Positions 17,786-27,057 of a stretch of DNA of 64,000 nucleotides are shown here, in pieces. The notes beneath the pieces were generated by a model. That model was not told the origin of the DNA and made no database searches. It worked only from the letters and a program-made list of their open reading frames with translations. The stretch's first letter is position 1. Each line of letters opens with the position of its first letter. This stretch comes from Pseudoalteromonas sp. P1-9 (GTDB lineage: Bacteria > Pseudomonadota > Gammaproteobacteria > Enterobacterales > Alteromonadaceae): positions 1 to 64,000 of the forward strand of contig NZ_LKBD01000026.1 of the NCBI RefSeq assembly GCF_001399975.1. The letters run 5' to 3'. A program made the position numbers and the translations under genes.

Positions 17786-17906
17786 ACTTTTCACTTTCTT
17801 ACTCACAACTTTCGATTACCAACAGCTCACAACATTTCTATCGCGATTCTATTGCTTTACTCATCAAAGCAAGCACAATAAAGAAAACAACGACACAGAA
17901 TCCACT

Positions 17907-19112
17907 ATGAAATCTCTAATAAAAACAAGCTTAATCGCAAGTGCCATTATGGCAACGTTCACAGCAGGTGCAACCCAATACACAGCATCAGAAAAAGCAG
18001 TAAAACTCGCACAAGAGAACTTATTAATCGACACCCATATCGATGTACCTTACCGTATTTACCACAAGTGGGATGATGTCTCAAAAGCCACGGAAGGTGG
18101 TGATTTTGACTACCCAAGAGGTGTAAAAGGCGGTTTAAATGTGCCTTTCATGTCGATTTACATTCCAGCAAATCTCGAATTTGAAGGCAAAGGAAAAAGC
18201 TACCAACTAGCCAATCAATTAATTGATGGCATGGAAGCATTAGCACAACGTGCACCAGATAAATTTGCTATTGCAACTAGTACTGCCGACGTTGAGTCGC
18301 AGTTTAAGCAAGGATTAATGTCACTTGCTATGGGCATGGAAAACGGCTCGCCAATGGAAGGAGAAATGGCAAACCTTAAGCATTTCTTTGACCGTGGTGT
18401 GCGTTACATTACCCTTGCGCACTCACAAAGCAACCATATTTCTGACTCATCATATGATATTCGTCGTAAGTGGAAGGGGTTAAGCCCATTTGGTAAAGAT
18501 CTAGTAAAAGAGATGAACAAAATCGGCATGCTGATTGATGTTTCGCATATTTCAGACGATGCGTTTTATCAGGTTATGGAATTATCGAAAGTGCCAGTGA
18601 TTGCATCGCACTCATCACTGCGTAAATATACGCCGGGTTTTGAGCGCAATATGGATGACAAAATGCTGCTTGCTCTCAAAGAAAACGGCGGTGTTATTCA
18701 AATTAACTTTGGTTCAAGTTTTGTAACCTCTGCAGCGGGTGCTTGGGGTGATAAAATGAAAGCGGCACGTAAACAGGCCAAAGAGACTTTCGGCGAAAAT
18801 AGTTCACAAGTAAAAGATTTCAGAAAAGCATACAGTGCTAAAAACCCATACCCGTTTGCAAGTTTAGAACAAGTACTGAATCATATTGACCATGTAGCAA
18901 AACTAATTGGCATTGATTATGTTGGTATTGGCTCTGACTACGACGGCGTTGGTGACTCACTACCTATCGGTTTAAAAGACGTCGCAAGCTACCCTAACCT
19001 AGTGCAAGGTTTATTAGATCGCGGCTACTCTGATAAAGATATTATTAAGTTATTAGGCGGTAATACAATGCGTGTTTGGCGCGAAGCCGAAAGCTACGCT
19101 AAAAAGCACTAA
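17907..19112 (+). CDS. Exported dipeptidase, peptidase family M19
   Basis: Zinc dipeptidase resembling membrane/renal dipeptidase. 401 residues with a signal peptide (about 1-22, FTAGATQ cut). Metal and active-site motifs are complete: DTHIDVP (HxD, about 43), GMENGS with the bridging glutamate, DVSHISD and IASHSS with later histidines, and GIGSDYDGV with the aspartate. Probably hydrolyses dipeptides, including D-residue or beta-lactam-like ones, in the periplasm. Stands alone between two terminators. Confidence 0.92.
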   Translation: MKSLIKTSLIASAIMATFTAGATQYTASEKAVKLAQENLLIDTHIDVPYRIYHKWDDVSKATEGGDFDYPRGVKGGLNVPFMSIYIPANLEFEGKGKSYQLANQLIDGMEALAQRAPDKFAIATSTADVESQFKQGLMSLAMGMENGSPMEGEMANLKHFFDRGVRYITLAHSQSNHISDSSYDIRRKWKGLSPFGKDLVKEMNKIGMLIDVSHISDDAFYQVMELSKVPVIASHSSLRKYTPGFERNMDDKMLLALKENGGVIQINFGSSFVTSAAGAWGDKMKAARKQAKETFGENSSQVKDFRKAYSAKNPYPFASLEQVLNHIDHVAKLIGIDYVGIGSDYDGVGDSLPIGLKDVASYPNLVQGLLDRGYSDKDIIKLLGGNTMRVWREAESYAKKH

Positions 19113-19123
19113 AGCTTATAAAT

Positions 19124-19152
19124 GTTAGGCGGCAGTATGTCGCCTAACTTTC
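19124..19152 (+). terminator. Terminator after the dipeptidase
   Basis: GTTAGGCG (19124-19131) pairs with CGCCTAAC (19141-19148) across a 9-base loop, followed by TTTCTC. Confidence 0.65.
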
Positions 19153-19168
19153 TCAGGAAGTGAACATT

Positions 19169-19771
19169 TTGAATAGCAACTTTGAAGCACTCTCATTAAC
19201 ACTGCAACAAGCTATTTTAGCAACGCTTTTGCAATGCCAGAATTGTAAACTCAACGCGCTTTTTAACCAATTGAAGCAACAAAAGCTACTGCACACCCTA
19301 GATTCAAACCCAGAGCAAAACCTGTTTAAGCAAAACTTTCTGGTAATGAATGCCCTATTCAACCTTCAACATGATGCAAAAGAGTTAGGGTATAGTTTAA
19401 TTATTGAATCAATCAATATAAAGCTTGTTAAGTATCAAGAAAACCAAGTCACAAATCATAACTCTGCGCTTTCAGAGTATTATTTAAACTTTAACAATAT
19501 CGCTATCTCAAACGATGAAATAAACCAGTTACTGGATAACTTTTGGCAGTACTACGCTGAACATAGCACAATAACATCAGATAATTTAACTACAGCATTT
19601 AACACGCTTGGCTTAGCTCGTGACGCTAATTTGAAACAGGTAAAGCGTGCTTGGTATAAAATCGCACTCGCATCACATCCAGATAGACAAGATAACCAGC
19701 ATACTAGTGACTACATTACAGCAAACCATGCCTATCAGTTACTGGTAAAACATTTCACGCAAAGTAAGTAA
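19169..19771 (+). CDS. DnaJ-related protein with C-terminal J domain
   Basis: About 200 residues. The N-terminal two thirds is the DNAJ-related helical domain (ALFNQLKQQKLL, LFKQNFLVMNALFNLQ); the last 60 residues form a J domain with the HPD motif in ASHPDRQDNQ that stimulates DnaK. Placement of the J domain at the C-terminus and lack of a zinc-finger mark a co-chaperone rather than DnaJ itself. No ATG is available; TTG 19169 has AGGAAG eight bases upstream, whereas GTG 19160 is too close to it. Five bases precede the next gene. Confidence 0.82.
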   Translation: MNSNFEALSLTLQQAILATLLQCQNCKLNALFNQLKQQKLLHTLDSNPEQNLFKQNFLVMNALFNLQHDAKELGYSLIIESINIKLVKYQENQVTNHNSALSEYYLNFNNIAISNDEINQLLDNFWQYYAEHSTITSDNLTTAFNTLGLARDANLKQVKRAWYKIALASHPDRQDNQHTSDYITANHAYQLLVKHFTQSK

Positions 19772-19776
19772 CTCTG

Positions 19777-20235
19777 ATGCAGGTAATACCCATTGAGCCT
19801 GAAAAGCTTCCTTTAGCTCTTTTACTCGAAGCCGACCCAAACATTGAAAAAGTACAGGCATATTTAGCAAATGGCATCTGCTTTGCCGCAGTTATCGATA
19901 ACAATGTAATTGCTGCTTGTGTCTTTCAACGACGCTCACACACCTCTTTCGAGCTTATGAATATTGCGGTGCAGCCAGCTTATCAAGCACAGGGAACAGG
20001 TTCTAAATTGCTGGCATATGCAATTGCCGAAATAAAATACAAAGGCGTTAAAATAATTGAATTAGGCACTGGAGCTTTTGGTCATCAACTTAGTTTTTAC
20101 CAAAAATTAGGATTTCGTGTTGAAAGTGTGATTAAAAACCACTTCTTGGAAAACTACCCTAAACCAATTTTCGAAAATGGTATTCAACACAAAGATATGC
20201 TCAGACTAACGATTCACTTGAAAGATATTACATAG
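19777..20235 (+). CDS. GNAT-family N-acetyltransferase
   Basis: 152 residues. The acetyl-CoA binding signature is visible as IAVQPAYQAQGTGSKLLAYAI (in part, about 68-88), followed by ELGTGAFGHQLSFYQKLGFR, the typical last GNAT strands. Substrate unknown. Follows the DnaJ-related gene by five bases and probably shares its transcript. A hairpin, TTAACGC (20255-20261) with GCGTTAA (20270-20276), lies 20 bases after its stop but lacks a T run. Confidence 0.85.
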   Translation: MQVIPIEPEKLPLALLLEADPNIEKVQAYLANGICFAAVIDNNVIAACVFQRRSHTSFELMNIAVQPAYQAQGTGSKLLAYAIAEIKYKGVKIIELGTGAFGHQLSFYQKLGFRVESVIKNHFLENYPKPIFENGIQHKDMLRLTIHLKDIT

Positions 20236-20379
20236 CAAATTAATAGTTTACGACTTAACGCGATATTAAGCGTTAATTGATAATTTGCCGGAAAAGCCAG
20301 AAGCTCTAAATATAAAGGAATAATTTCAAAAGTAGAAAAAGCTGTATATGAAAACTGAAAAATTGGGAGTATTAAAAAA

Positions 20380-20433
20380 TGGTTGCGGGAGCCGGATGTG
20401 ATGCGCGTTGGGCACCAACGACGACCGTAGGGC
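20380..20433 (-). pseudogene. Decayed fragment of an initiator tRNA
   Basis: TGGTTGCGGGAGCCGGAT at 20380-20397 is identical to the CCA end, acceptor and part of the T arm of the two complete tRNAs downstream. An unrelated stretch follows, then ACGACGACC (20418 onward) that matches the variable/T-arm region, then homology ends. It begins exactly 100 bases before the complete copy at 20480, and the preceding spacers are also alike, which points to tandem duplication followed by decay. The rest of 20236-20379 shows no feature other than the weak hairpin noted for the preceding gene. Confidence 0.7.
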
Positions 20434-20479
20434 GAAATAAACTATTTATAAAAATTGGAGAATTTAAAGTACTAAGAAA

Positions 20480-20556
<77 letters not shown>

Positions 20557-20628
20557 TCAGAATGGTTCACGAACGTGAACAAGCCTTAGAAGTTTTAATT
20601 CATTCTAAAAGAATTGGCTACCAAAAAT

Positions 20629-20705
<77 letters not shown>

Positions 20706-20742
20706 CCTGTGTTCTTAAGCTTTGCTGCTTAAGTGAGGCGCT

Positions 20743-20770
20743 ATAATAAGGATTTATGACAGTTATGCAA
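20743..20770 (-). promoter_or_regulatory. Promoter of the tRNA-fMet pair
   Basis: On the minus strand TTGCAT (20770-20765) and TATTAT (20748-20743) are 16 bases apart, followed by AGCGCC. A GC-rich discriminator after the -10 is typical of stringently controlled stable-RNA promoters. The predicted start lies about 30 bases before the first tRNA. Confidence 0.6.
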
Positions 20771-20810
20771 GTGTTTTCTTTTAAAAACTGTTTAACCGCT
20801 CAAATTAGCA

Positions 20811-21602
20811 TCAACGCTTATGCGGTTTGATCATTTCTTGCCAAGGGTAACTTTGATCGCCCGTAATAATAAAGTCAGGGTTTTCAGTTGTTTCGCGCTG
20901 GTTATAGGTGATTGGATTGAATTCCGCATCAAAAAGCTTACCACCTGCCATTTCTACAATTATTTGTGATGCGCCAGTGTCCCATTCTCCAGTTGGCCCT
21001 ATTCGCATAAAGGCATCAGCACGTCCTTCAGCGATTGCACACGCTTTTAATGAGCACGAACCTAATGGCAATGTATCAAACTCTGAGTCAATGTATTGAC
21101 TTACCGTTGCAATATTTTGTCGCCTACTGACAGCTAACTTTAATTGAGATTGCTTTTGAACTTGCAGCTGAACATCTTCGCCATTTTCACGCTTAAATGA
21201 ACCAACACCTTGCATCGCCCAATACGTAACCCCTTCGGTTGGCCAAAAAATAACGCCAAACACCGGCTTATTGTTTTCCACAAGCGCAATATTTACTGCA
21301 AAGTCACCACTTTTAAGCACAAACTCGCCTGTACCATCAAGCGGATCGAGCAGCCAGTATCGCTGCCACGACTCACGGTCAGAGAGTGCAGGAATTGGGG
21401 TTTCTTCAGACATAATCGGGATATCGGGTGCTAGCGCTTTTAAACCCGCTAATAGCACCTCATTTGCCGCTAAATCTGCTTTTGTCACAGGCGTGTTATC
21501 TGACTTTTCACATAGTTGAATGTCATCTTGATGGTATACATCTAAAATAGCGTCGCCTGCTTGTCGCGCTATTTCAATACAAGGCTCAATAAATTCTTTC
21601 AT
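20811..21602 (-). CDS. cysQ: 3'(2'),5'-bisphosphate nucleotidase CysQ
   Basis: Hydrolyses 3'-phosphoadenosine 5'-phosphate (PAP), the by-product of PAPS reduction, to AMP; the partner step, CysH, is encoded at 53.7 kb. 263 residues of the inositol monophosphatase fold with metal motifs SEE (about 65), WLLDPLDGTGEF (about 83) and EWDTGASQIIVEMAGG near the C-terminus. 21 bases downstream of nudE on the same strand, so likely co-transcribed. Confidence 0.95.
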   Translation of the reverse strand: MKEFIEPCIEIARQAGDAILDVYHQDDIQLCEKSDNTPVTKADLAANEVLLAGLKALAPDIPIMSEETPIPALSDRESWQRYWLLDPLDGTGEFVLKSGDFAVNIALVENNKPVFGVIFWPTEGVTYWAMQGVGSFKRENGEDVQLQVQKQSQLKLAVSRRQNIATVSQYIDSEFDTLPLGSCSLKACAIAEGRADAFMRIGPTGEWDTGASQIIVEMAGGKLFDAEFNPITYNQRETTENPDFIITGDQSYPWQEMIKPHKR

Positions 21603-21623
21603 TCGGTACTACTGTAAATTAAA

Positions 21624-22178
21624 TTAAGATAAATACTGTTTTGCTAATAATAGTGCAGCAACGCTGCGCGCTTCGGTAAAGTCGGTTTGCTGTAATAGTG
21701 TTTGCCAATCGCTTAACGGCCACTTAACAACTTCAAGTGGTTCAGGTTCATCCCCTTCTAATTTCTCGGGGTATAAATCTTGCGCCAACAATATATGCAT
21801 TTTGGCGTTGAAATAACTTGGAGCTAACGATACTAACTTTAGCTCAGCAAGTTGCTTTGCACCAAATCCAGCCTCTTCTTTTAGCTCGCGATTACCAGCT
21901 TGCACCGCAGTTTCACCAGGATCAATTAGACCTTTTGGGAAGCCAAGTTGATAGTCGTGGGTACCGGCACAGTACTCTCGCACTAATATTAGATTATTTT
22001 CACTATCCACAGGCACTACAAGCACCGCACCTCGGCCACCGCCTTTCACCCTTTCATATTGTCTTTTAACACCATTTGAAAAAGTTAAGTCCATCGCCTC
22101 AACCGTAAATAGTTTACTGTGCGACACCTCAGTAACGTGTGTAATTTGGGGGAGTGTTAATCCTTTATTCTCGGCCAT
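21624..22178 (-). CDS. nudE: ADP compounds hydrolase NudE
   Basis: Nudix hydrolase that cleaves ADP-ribose, Ap3A and NADH-type dinucleotides. The Nudix box is complete: G83, E89, then RELKEEAGF (97-105). 184 residues, normal length. The N-terminal segment LPQITHVTEVSHSKLFTVE is typical of NudE. Divergent from yrfG with a 60-base gap; in E. coli nudE and yrfG are also near neighbours. Confidence 0.92.
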   Translation of the reverse strand: MAENKGLTLPQITHVTEVSHSKLFTVEAMDLTFSNGVKRQYERVKGGGRGAVLVVPVDSENNLILVREYCAGTHDYQLGFPKGLIDPGETAVQAGNRELKEEAGFGAKQLAELKLVSLAPSYFNAKMHILLAQDLYPEKLEGDEPEPLEVVKWPLSDWQTLLQQTDFTEARSVAALLLAKQYLS

Positions 22179-22238
22179 CTTGAAACTCTGTTAAACTACA
22201 GTCTAAATTTATAATAAAACTTTTAAACTAAAAAACCT

Positions 22239-22895
22239 ATGTTAAATTGGCAGGAAATCGATACCGTTTTATTTGATATGGACGGCACATTATTAGACCT
22301 TCATTTCGATAACCATTATTGGCTTGAACTAATCCCACAAAAACTTGCAGAAAAACACGGTATCACTAAGCAACAAGCATTTGCACAACTGTCAGAAAAA
22401 TACCAACAAGTGGAAGGACAAATACAGTGGTACTGCTTAGATTACTGGCAGCAGGAACTCGATTTGCCAATTGTCGAGCTAAAGCAAGAAATTAAGCACT
22501 TAATTAGCATTCGAGAAGACGTGCCTGAATTTTTAAAATCGCTTAAAGAGGCCGGAAAAACGCTTATTTTACTGACCAATGCGCATCCAGATAGCCTTTC
22601 ATTAAAAATTGAACAAACAGCCTTTGATGTGCATTTAGATGCGCTTGTATCAACCCATGAATTTGGCGTGAGTAAAGAGTCACGACGCTTGTGGCAGCAG
22701 GTAGAACAAAAGCTAGGCTTTGATAAAGAAAGAACGTTATTTGTTGATGACAGCTTGCCAGTGCTTGATGCGGCAAAACAATTTGGAATTAAACACCTTC
22801 TTGCAGTTGCAAACCCAGATTCCACCAAAGCAACACGCACTATTGATAATTACTTATCTATTGAAGACTACCGCACTTTGCTGCCGATAACTTAA
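22239..22895 (+). CDS. yrfG: GMP/IMP nucleotidase YrfG (HAD family)
   Basis: HAD-superfamily phosphatase acting on purine monophosphates. 218 residues. HAD motif I is FDMDGT with nucleophile Asp13 and Asp15; motif II is LLTNAH, and the C-terminal motif is FVDDSLPVLDAA. The WLELIP and IQWYCLDYW segments match YrfG proteins. Ends at a strong shared terminator facing the dUTPase gene. Confidence 0.9.
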   Translation: MLNWQEIDTVLFDMDGTLLDLHFDNHYWLELIPQKLAEKHGITKQQAFAQLSEKYQQVEGQIQWYCLDYWQQELDLPIVELKQEIKHLISIREDVPEFLKSLKEAGKTLILLTNAHPDSLSLKIEQTAFDVHLDALVSTHEFGVSKESRRLWQQVEQKLGFDKERTLFVDDSLPVLDAAKQFGIKHLLAVANPDSTKATRTIDNYLSIEDYRTLLPIT

Positions 22896-22902
22896 CCCAT
22901 AA

Positions 22903-22928
22903 AAAAAGGCCACATAAGTGGCCTTTTT
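22903..22928. terminator. Bidirectional terminator between yrfG and the dUTPase gene
   Basis: AAAAAGGCCAC (22903-22913) pairs perfectly with GTGGCCTTTTT (22918-22928) around ATAA. Confidence 0.88.
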
Positions 22929-22952
22929 GTACTGTTTAATTTGTTTTATAAC

Positions 22953-23573
22953 TTACGCTGGGTAGCGGGCCTCTAAACCTTTGTATACCAGCTCAGCAAA
23001 GTTATCTTGATTAATGTCGAGTGACTTCACTACTTCAACTAAGTGTTCGTTATCTTCTTGACCGTTCCACACTTTAATGTAGCTGCCATCTTTATAGCCA
23101 TGATCTTGGCGGAAAAAATTAAGCGTGTTTTTACCAACATAACCACGATATAAATCGTCGATATCCATACCAATTTGCGCCATACAACCAGCAAATGCTG
23201 CCGCATCAAATGTCTTGTTTGCCACGGCACTTGCAGCAAGTAGCTCAAGTGTTTGCTTAAAATCGTCAGCTTGAGTTGGCTTTTCTAGTTCAGCAGTTAA
23301 CTGCTCTGCTAACTCTTGATAACTTGTTTCGCCATCGATGCGAAGCGATAAACCAAAATGGAAAATATCTACCAACTCAAGAATTACTTGTTCAGTGTCA
23401 GGTGTTTGTTTCTTCCACCACTTCCAACCGTAGTGGTCTAGCATTTCAGCACACTCAACCCAAATTGCACGATACCATTCAAATCCCTGATTAAACCACT
23501 CGGCATGGACTTTAGTATTCATCGCGTTTTGCATCTCTAGCATAGTGCAAATTTTGTTTACATTGGCAGACAT
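22953..23573 (-). CDS. Dimeric all-alpha dUTP diphosphatase
   Basis: 206 residues of the dUTPase_2 family, structurally unrelated to the trimeric Dut. The N-terminal segment MLEMQNAMNTKV with the ECAEMLDHYGWKWWK motif (about 42-56) and ELVDIFHFGLSLR (about 66-78) supply the acidic metal-binding residues. Near the C-terminus NFFRQDHGYKDGSYIKVWNG is also family-typical. It removes dUTP and makes dUMP for thymidylate synthesis. Dimeric dUTPases are frequent in phages and some marine gammaproteobacteria. Confidence 0.85.
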   Translation of the reverse strand: MSANVNKICTMLEMQNAMNTKVHAEWFNQGFEWYRAIWVECAEMLDHYGWKWWKKQTPDTEQVILELVDIFHFGLSLRIDGETSYQELAEQLTAELEKPTQADDFKQTLELLAASAVANKTFDAAAFAGCMAQIGMDIDDLYRGYVGKNTLNFFRQDHGYKDGSYIKVWNGQEDNEHLVEVVKSLDINQDNFAELVYKGLEARYPA

Positions 23574-23618
23574 AATCTTTCTCTAAAATTAAATTGGGCG
23601 TAGTGTATCAAAAAGCGA

Positions 23619-24119
23619 TTACTGTCTCAGCTCAAAATCACACTGTGATTTCTTCACATAACGCGCATCAAAGGTTTCACCCGTATTAAATTCAAGGCGC
23701 ATTGATGACAAATCAAAACGAGAGTGTGGGTAACGGTCAATCCACTGCATAGTGGCTTGACAAATTTCCTCTAACTTATAGATACGGAAGGTATCAACCA
23801 CAACAACCGCCTGCTCAGGCTCAAGGTAACTGCGCACAATATTTTCACTCCACGCAGTTTGTGAGTAGTTTTGCGTTAAAAAATAAGTCAGATCAGAATT
23901 ATCTAATCCCGAACCTAAAGTACTCACGTTATTGCTAGCTTTTTGAGCAAATTGCGTAAGTGATTGACCACTATTAACAATTTCTTCTCGCTCACCTGGG
24001 CCACAACGACGTGTTGTGAACTTAACGGTGCCATCAGAACTGTAACACTTTCGCTGAACTTTCCCTGCTTGGGCAAAAAAAGGTAATAAAAGAATGCTTA
24101 TCGCTAGTAAAATCTTCAT
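23619..24119 (-). CDS. Exported protein with DUF4124-like N-terminus
   Basis: 166 residues from ATG 24119 with GAGAA upstream; a TTG four codons earlier is less likely. Signal peptide MKILLAISILLLPFFAQAG, then a short DUF4124-like segment (VQRKCYSSDGTVKFTTRRCGPGE, in part) containing two cysteines. The remainder contains a region with VVVVDTFRIYKLEEICQATMQW and a C-terminal cysteine. Function unknown. Neither neighbour suggests one. Confidence 0.72.
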   Translation of the reverse strand: MKILLAISILLLPFFAQAGKVQRKCYSSDGTVKFTTRRCGPGEREEIVNSGQSLTQFAQKASNNVSTLGSGLDNSDLTYFLTQNYSQTAWSENIVRSYLEPEQAVVVVDTFRIYKLEEICQATMQWIDRYPHSRFDLSSMRLEFNTGETFDARYVKKSQCDFELRQ

Positions 24120-24235
24120 TGTTATTCTCAACTAGTACGAACTATGGGATTTTGCCAAATTTTTTAGGAACAAATCAAGTGTTAGCATGCTGTTTACATC
24201 AGTTTCACAAAGATAAAACCAAGCGAACTGATTAA

Positions 24236-26566
24236 CTATTTGTTCTCAAAACGATTGTAATCAAAGATTCCGTATTCGATTTGTAAATTCTGTTTGGCTG
24301 TTTTATGCAGAATGTCGCTGTAACGCCAAAACTCGGGATGCGTACGCCTAATCGCGAACTGGGTTTTTAACTGAATGTAGTCTTGTTCCGTTTTCACCTT
24401 ACCAAATTGCGCGACAAACTCATCCACCTGATGCTGCTCAAGATAAAACAGCACCGCTGGGTAATCACCAATAAAACCACTCACTAAGCTTACAGTATCT
24501 TCGCCCGGTGCTCGCTGCGCATATTCGTTAAGCAAACTGGAAATATTAAAGTGCGCATTATGATGTAACAGACTATAAGCTTTATGCTGGCCCTGCTGTT
24601 TAACTAAAATAAACGAAATTTGTGCGAGTTGCTGCACTGCATCATTTGGCAGCGAGTTAAGTTCTCCAAGTGCTTGGCTAATTGCATCGCTTGCCAGCTC
24701 ATGGCGCGTATTTAACACCGTAGACAAATGCTGTTTAATATTGCTGTAAAGTTCCGTCTTTGGTGCATTAGTTTGATATTTAATGCCTGTTTCTTGGTTA
24801 AACTGCGCATTAGACTCCAAATGCTCAACTAAATTTTTTGGCGCTTTTCGATACCAATAATTGCGTAACCTTTTACGCTCTTCAATAGGTAAAAACGCTA
24901 AGAAGTTTTGTTCACCTTCCATGCGTAAAAAGTCCATGTATAGGCGTGTTACCAACTGATGCCCAACATTACCGTATACATCAAACCCTGCCACCAGCAA
25001 ATAATGAATGCGTTCAAATAAGCTGTAATCAAGTACCCACATGGTTTTTGGTGCTTGCCCAACCAACCCTTTAACTACAGTGGCACTATCAAAATGGCGG
25101 AAAATAGTCAGTGCGGCATTATCATTATGCCCTTCACCTTGCCAAAGCAGCGACATATCAAGCCCTTTGCCACCAGCAAACGATTCATTCATTTTGGCTG
25201 TTTTGCGCGCTAAAAACTTAGCTTGTAGTCTGGCATATTTAACCCAGCTGCTAATTGGCAGCGCATTGCTTTGCTCCTCTGCCGGCATTGCCAATAAATC
25301 ATCTACTTGATGAAAAAACTCATCCATATTGGCATTGGCAACACGTTTGGGTTCAACAAATGCTACCCAAAAGTGGTCATTAATTACATTCAGCGCCACT
25401 TGACCACGACAAACCGGCCCTTTAATAAAGCCCATAATAATGGTTTGTGAATGGTCGAGTAAAAACTGGTACTTCACCTCAGTTGGGATCTGAGCAAAGC
25501 TTTTAAACGGGTTGGAGGCAACATCTACTGCGTAGCTAGGCAATTCCGACACGGCATAATCGGTTGCAATAAACAGCTGATGTAGTCGCGCTAACTCTTT
25601 GTTATTAAGTGCTAATGGAATATGGTTTTTCGCCAATATGCTGGCTTGGTTGCGCTGCAAGCGATAATAAACTCGCGCCACATTTGGCTCATCAAATGGC
25701 CTACGCGTCGCAATTACATCAATCGGCTCGCCCGGTGGTGTTTTTGAACGCACCAGCTTATAAAAATGCTGCTCTTTAGCATTACTGAAGTAAATATTTG
25801 TTAAAAACCAGTGCTCATAAATATAGCGCGCCATCAGTTGATGCTTAGCAGGCGCTTGGTTTAAAAATGCTTCCCACTTTTCAACCTGCTGCGCAGTGAA
25901 TTGGTCCACCGGCGCTAAATTGGTCATTTTTGCGCCCTGCATTAACCAATGCTGCAACACGTTAAATTCGCCATCATCAATGGCAGGAAAACCATAAGGC
26001 ATACCCAGTGATGGTTGATGCTCGGCGACTTGCTGATAGCTTTCGATACTGGCACAGGTCGCCGTTCTATCTAGCGAAAAATCGTATTCTTCACCAAGCT
26101 GCGCCACGTGTGGCAGCGGGTTTGACTTTTTAACAAGTAATGTATTGTAGAGCAAACTTGCGGCAAGGTTGTTCGCTGATGACTCGGGGTATTCGTTTAA
26201 AACCGGTGAAAAACCAAGTTCCCGCCATTCAGATGTTGAATCGGCATCAATAAATAATCGGTGCGGCTTTGCTGCGACTAATCGCGTACCATCGTAAACG
26301 AGCTCTTTGCTAATGCCACGATCAATACCGGCTGCCGATGTTAACTTTAACTGGCAAGGCGCATCATAACAGCCATGACACACCACACAACGGCTTTCTA
26401 ATACGGGTTTTACCGCACTCTGATAAAATTGCCCATCACTGCTATGATGTGCAACTATTCGTTGTTTTACTTCAGGTTTACCATATTTGTTATGCCAGTT
26501 ATTGACCGCCAAAGCTGTACAGCCAGAAACCACAATTATGAAAAATAAAACAACGAACTTTTTCAT
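24236..26566 (-). CDS. cti: Fatty acid cis/trans isomerase Cti
   Basis: Periplasmic heme enzyme converting cis- to trans-unsaturated acyl chains of membrane phospholipids without energy input, rigidifying the membrane under solvent or heat stress. 776 residues, normal size. It has a lipoprotein-like signal (VVSGC, Cys16) and the heme c site CVVCH (60-64) within the family motif CHGCYDAPCQLKL. DDGEFNVLQHWLMQGA and KGPVCRGQVALNVINDHFW are further family segments. Its ATG follows immediately the stop of a small upstream gene (TAAATG). Confidence 0.94.
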   Translation of the reverse strand: MKKFVVLFFIIVVSGCTALAVNNWHNKYGKPEVKQRIVAHHSSDGQFYQSAVKPVLESRCVVCHGCYDAPCQLKLTSAAGIDRGISKELVYDGTRLVAAKPHRLFIDADSTSEWRELGFSPVLNEYPESSANNLAASLLYNTLLVKKSNPLPHVAQLGEEYDFSLDRTATCASIESYQQVAEHQPSLGMPYGFPAIDDGEFNVLQHWLMQGAKMTNLAPVDQFTAQQVEKWEAFLNQAPAKHQLMARYIYEHWFLTNIYFSNAKEQHFYKLVRSKTPPGEPIDVIATRRPFDEPNVARVYYRLQRNQASILAKNHIPLALNNKELARLHQLFIATDYAVSELPSYAVDVASNPFKSFAQIPTEVKYQFLLDHSQTIIMGFIKGPVCRGQVALNVINDHFWVAFVEPKRVANANMDEFFHQVDDLLAMPAEEQSNALPISSWVKYARLQAKFLARKTAKMNESFAGGKGLDMSLLWQGEGHNDNAALTIFRHFDSATVVKGLVGQAPKTMWVLDYSLFERIHYLLVAGFDVYGNVGHQLVTRLYMDFLRMEGEQNFLAFLPIEERKRLRNYWYRKAPKNLVEHLESNAQFNQETGIKYQTNAPKTELYSNIKQHLSTVLNTRHELASDAISQALGELNSLPNDAVQQLAQISFILVKQQGQHKAYSLLHHNAHFNISSLLNEYAQRAPGEDTVSLVSGFIGDYPAVLFYLEQHQVDEFVAQFGKVKTEQDYIQLKTQFAIRRTHPEFWRYSDILHKTAKQNLQIEYGIFDYNRFENK

Positions 26567-26944
26567 TTACTCAACGTCCTCGTCATCAAGTCCTAAATCA
26601 AACTCAGGTGCAAATTCCAACCATGGTGAAATAAACTGTTGCTCGTTTTCGCTGCAAACCATCACCGCTAATTGCGGGCCTTTTTTAAGGTGCAATTGCA
26701 CTGATTCAATATTTGTCACTGCACGCTGCCAATCTGCTGTTACGTCGTTAAACGCGTAATCAGTTAGAAATACCGTATGTGTTTCTTCATCGGTAATTTT
26801 TTGGCACATTTCAGCCATTACCATTTCGGTAAGTGCCACTGAAACAAAAAACGCAGGCTCTGCGTCTTGTGTAATAGGCATCTCAGGCGCCAAAAAAAAC
26901 ACTGGGATATCTATATTTTCTGTCGCTAGCGTGTCATCTGCCAT
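26567..26944 (-). CDS. Acidic protein of unknown function, coupled to cti
   Basis: 125 residues, strongly acidic at both ends (LGLDDEDVE at the C-terminus), no signal peptide or membrane segment. The stop codon TAA directly touches the ATG of cti, which implies co-translation. Not recognised. Its position suggests a partner or regulator of Cti, but nothing in the sequence proves this. It is divergent from lemA with a 113-base gap. Confidence 0.65.
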   Translation of the reverse strand: MADDTLATENIDIPVFFLAPEMPITQDAEPAFFVSVALTEMVMAEMCQKITDEETHTVFLTDYAFNDVTADWQRAVTNIESVQLHLKKGPQLAVMVCSENEQQFISPWLEFAPEFDLGLDDEDVE

Positions 26945-27057
26945 ATTGTTCTCGTATTAAATTTGGGTAATTGCCGATATGATAGCAAAATAGTTGAATT
27001 TTTTGGCGCTTTTAGCCATTGTGTTGACAATTTAGAGACATTTCTCAAGGAAATTTA

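Noticed and set aside
20380..20433. Third functional tRNA-fMet
   Set aside because: Only the 3' end is intact; the anticodon stem-loop and D arm are missing.
20742..20747. TATAAT on the plus strand as a promoter
   Set aside because: It is the reverse of the minus-strand tRNA promoter and no plus-strand gene or -35 box fits it.
22442..22840. 132-residue frame antisense to yrfG
   Set aside because: Serine-rich shadow of a confident HAD phosphatase gene.
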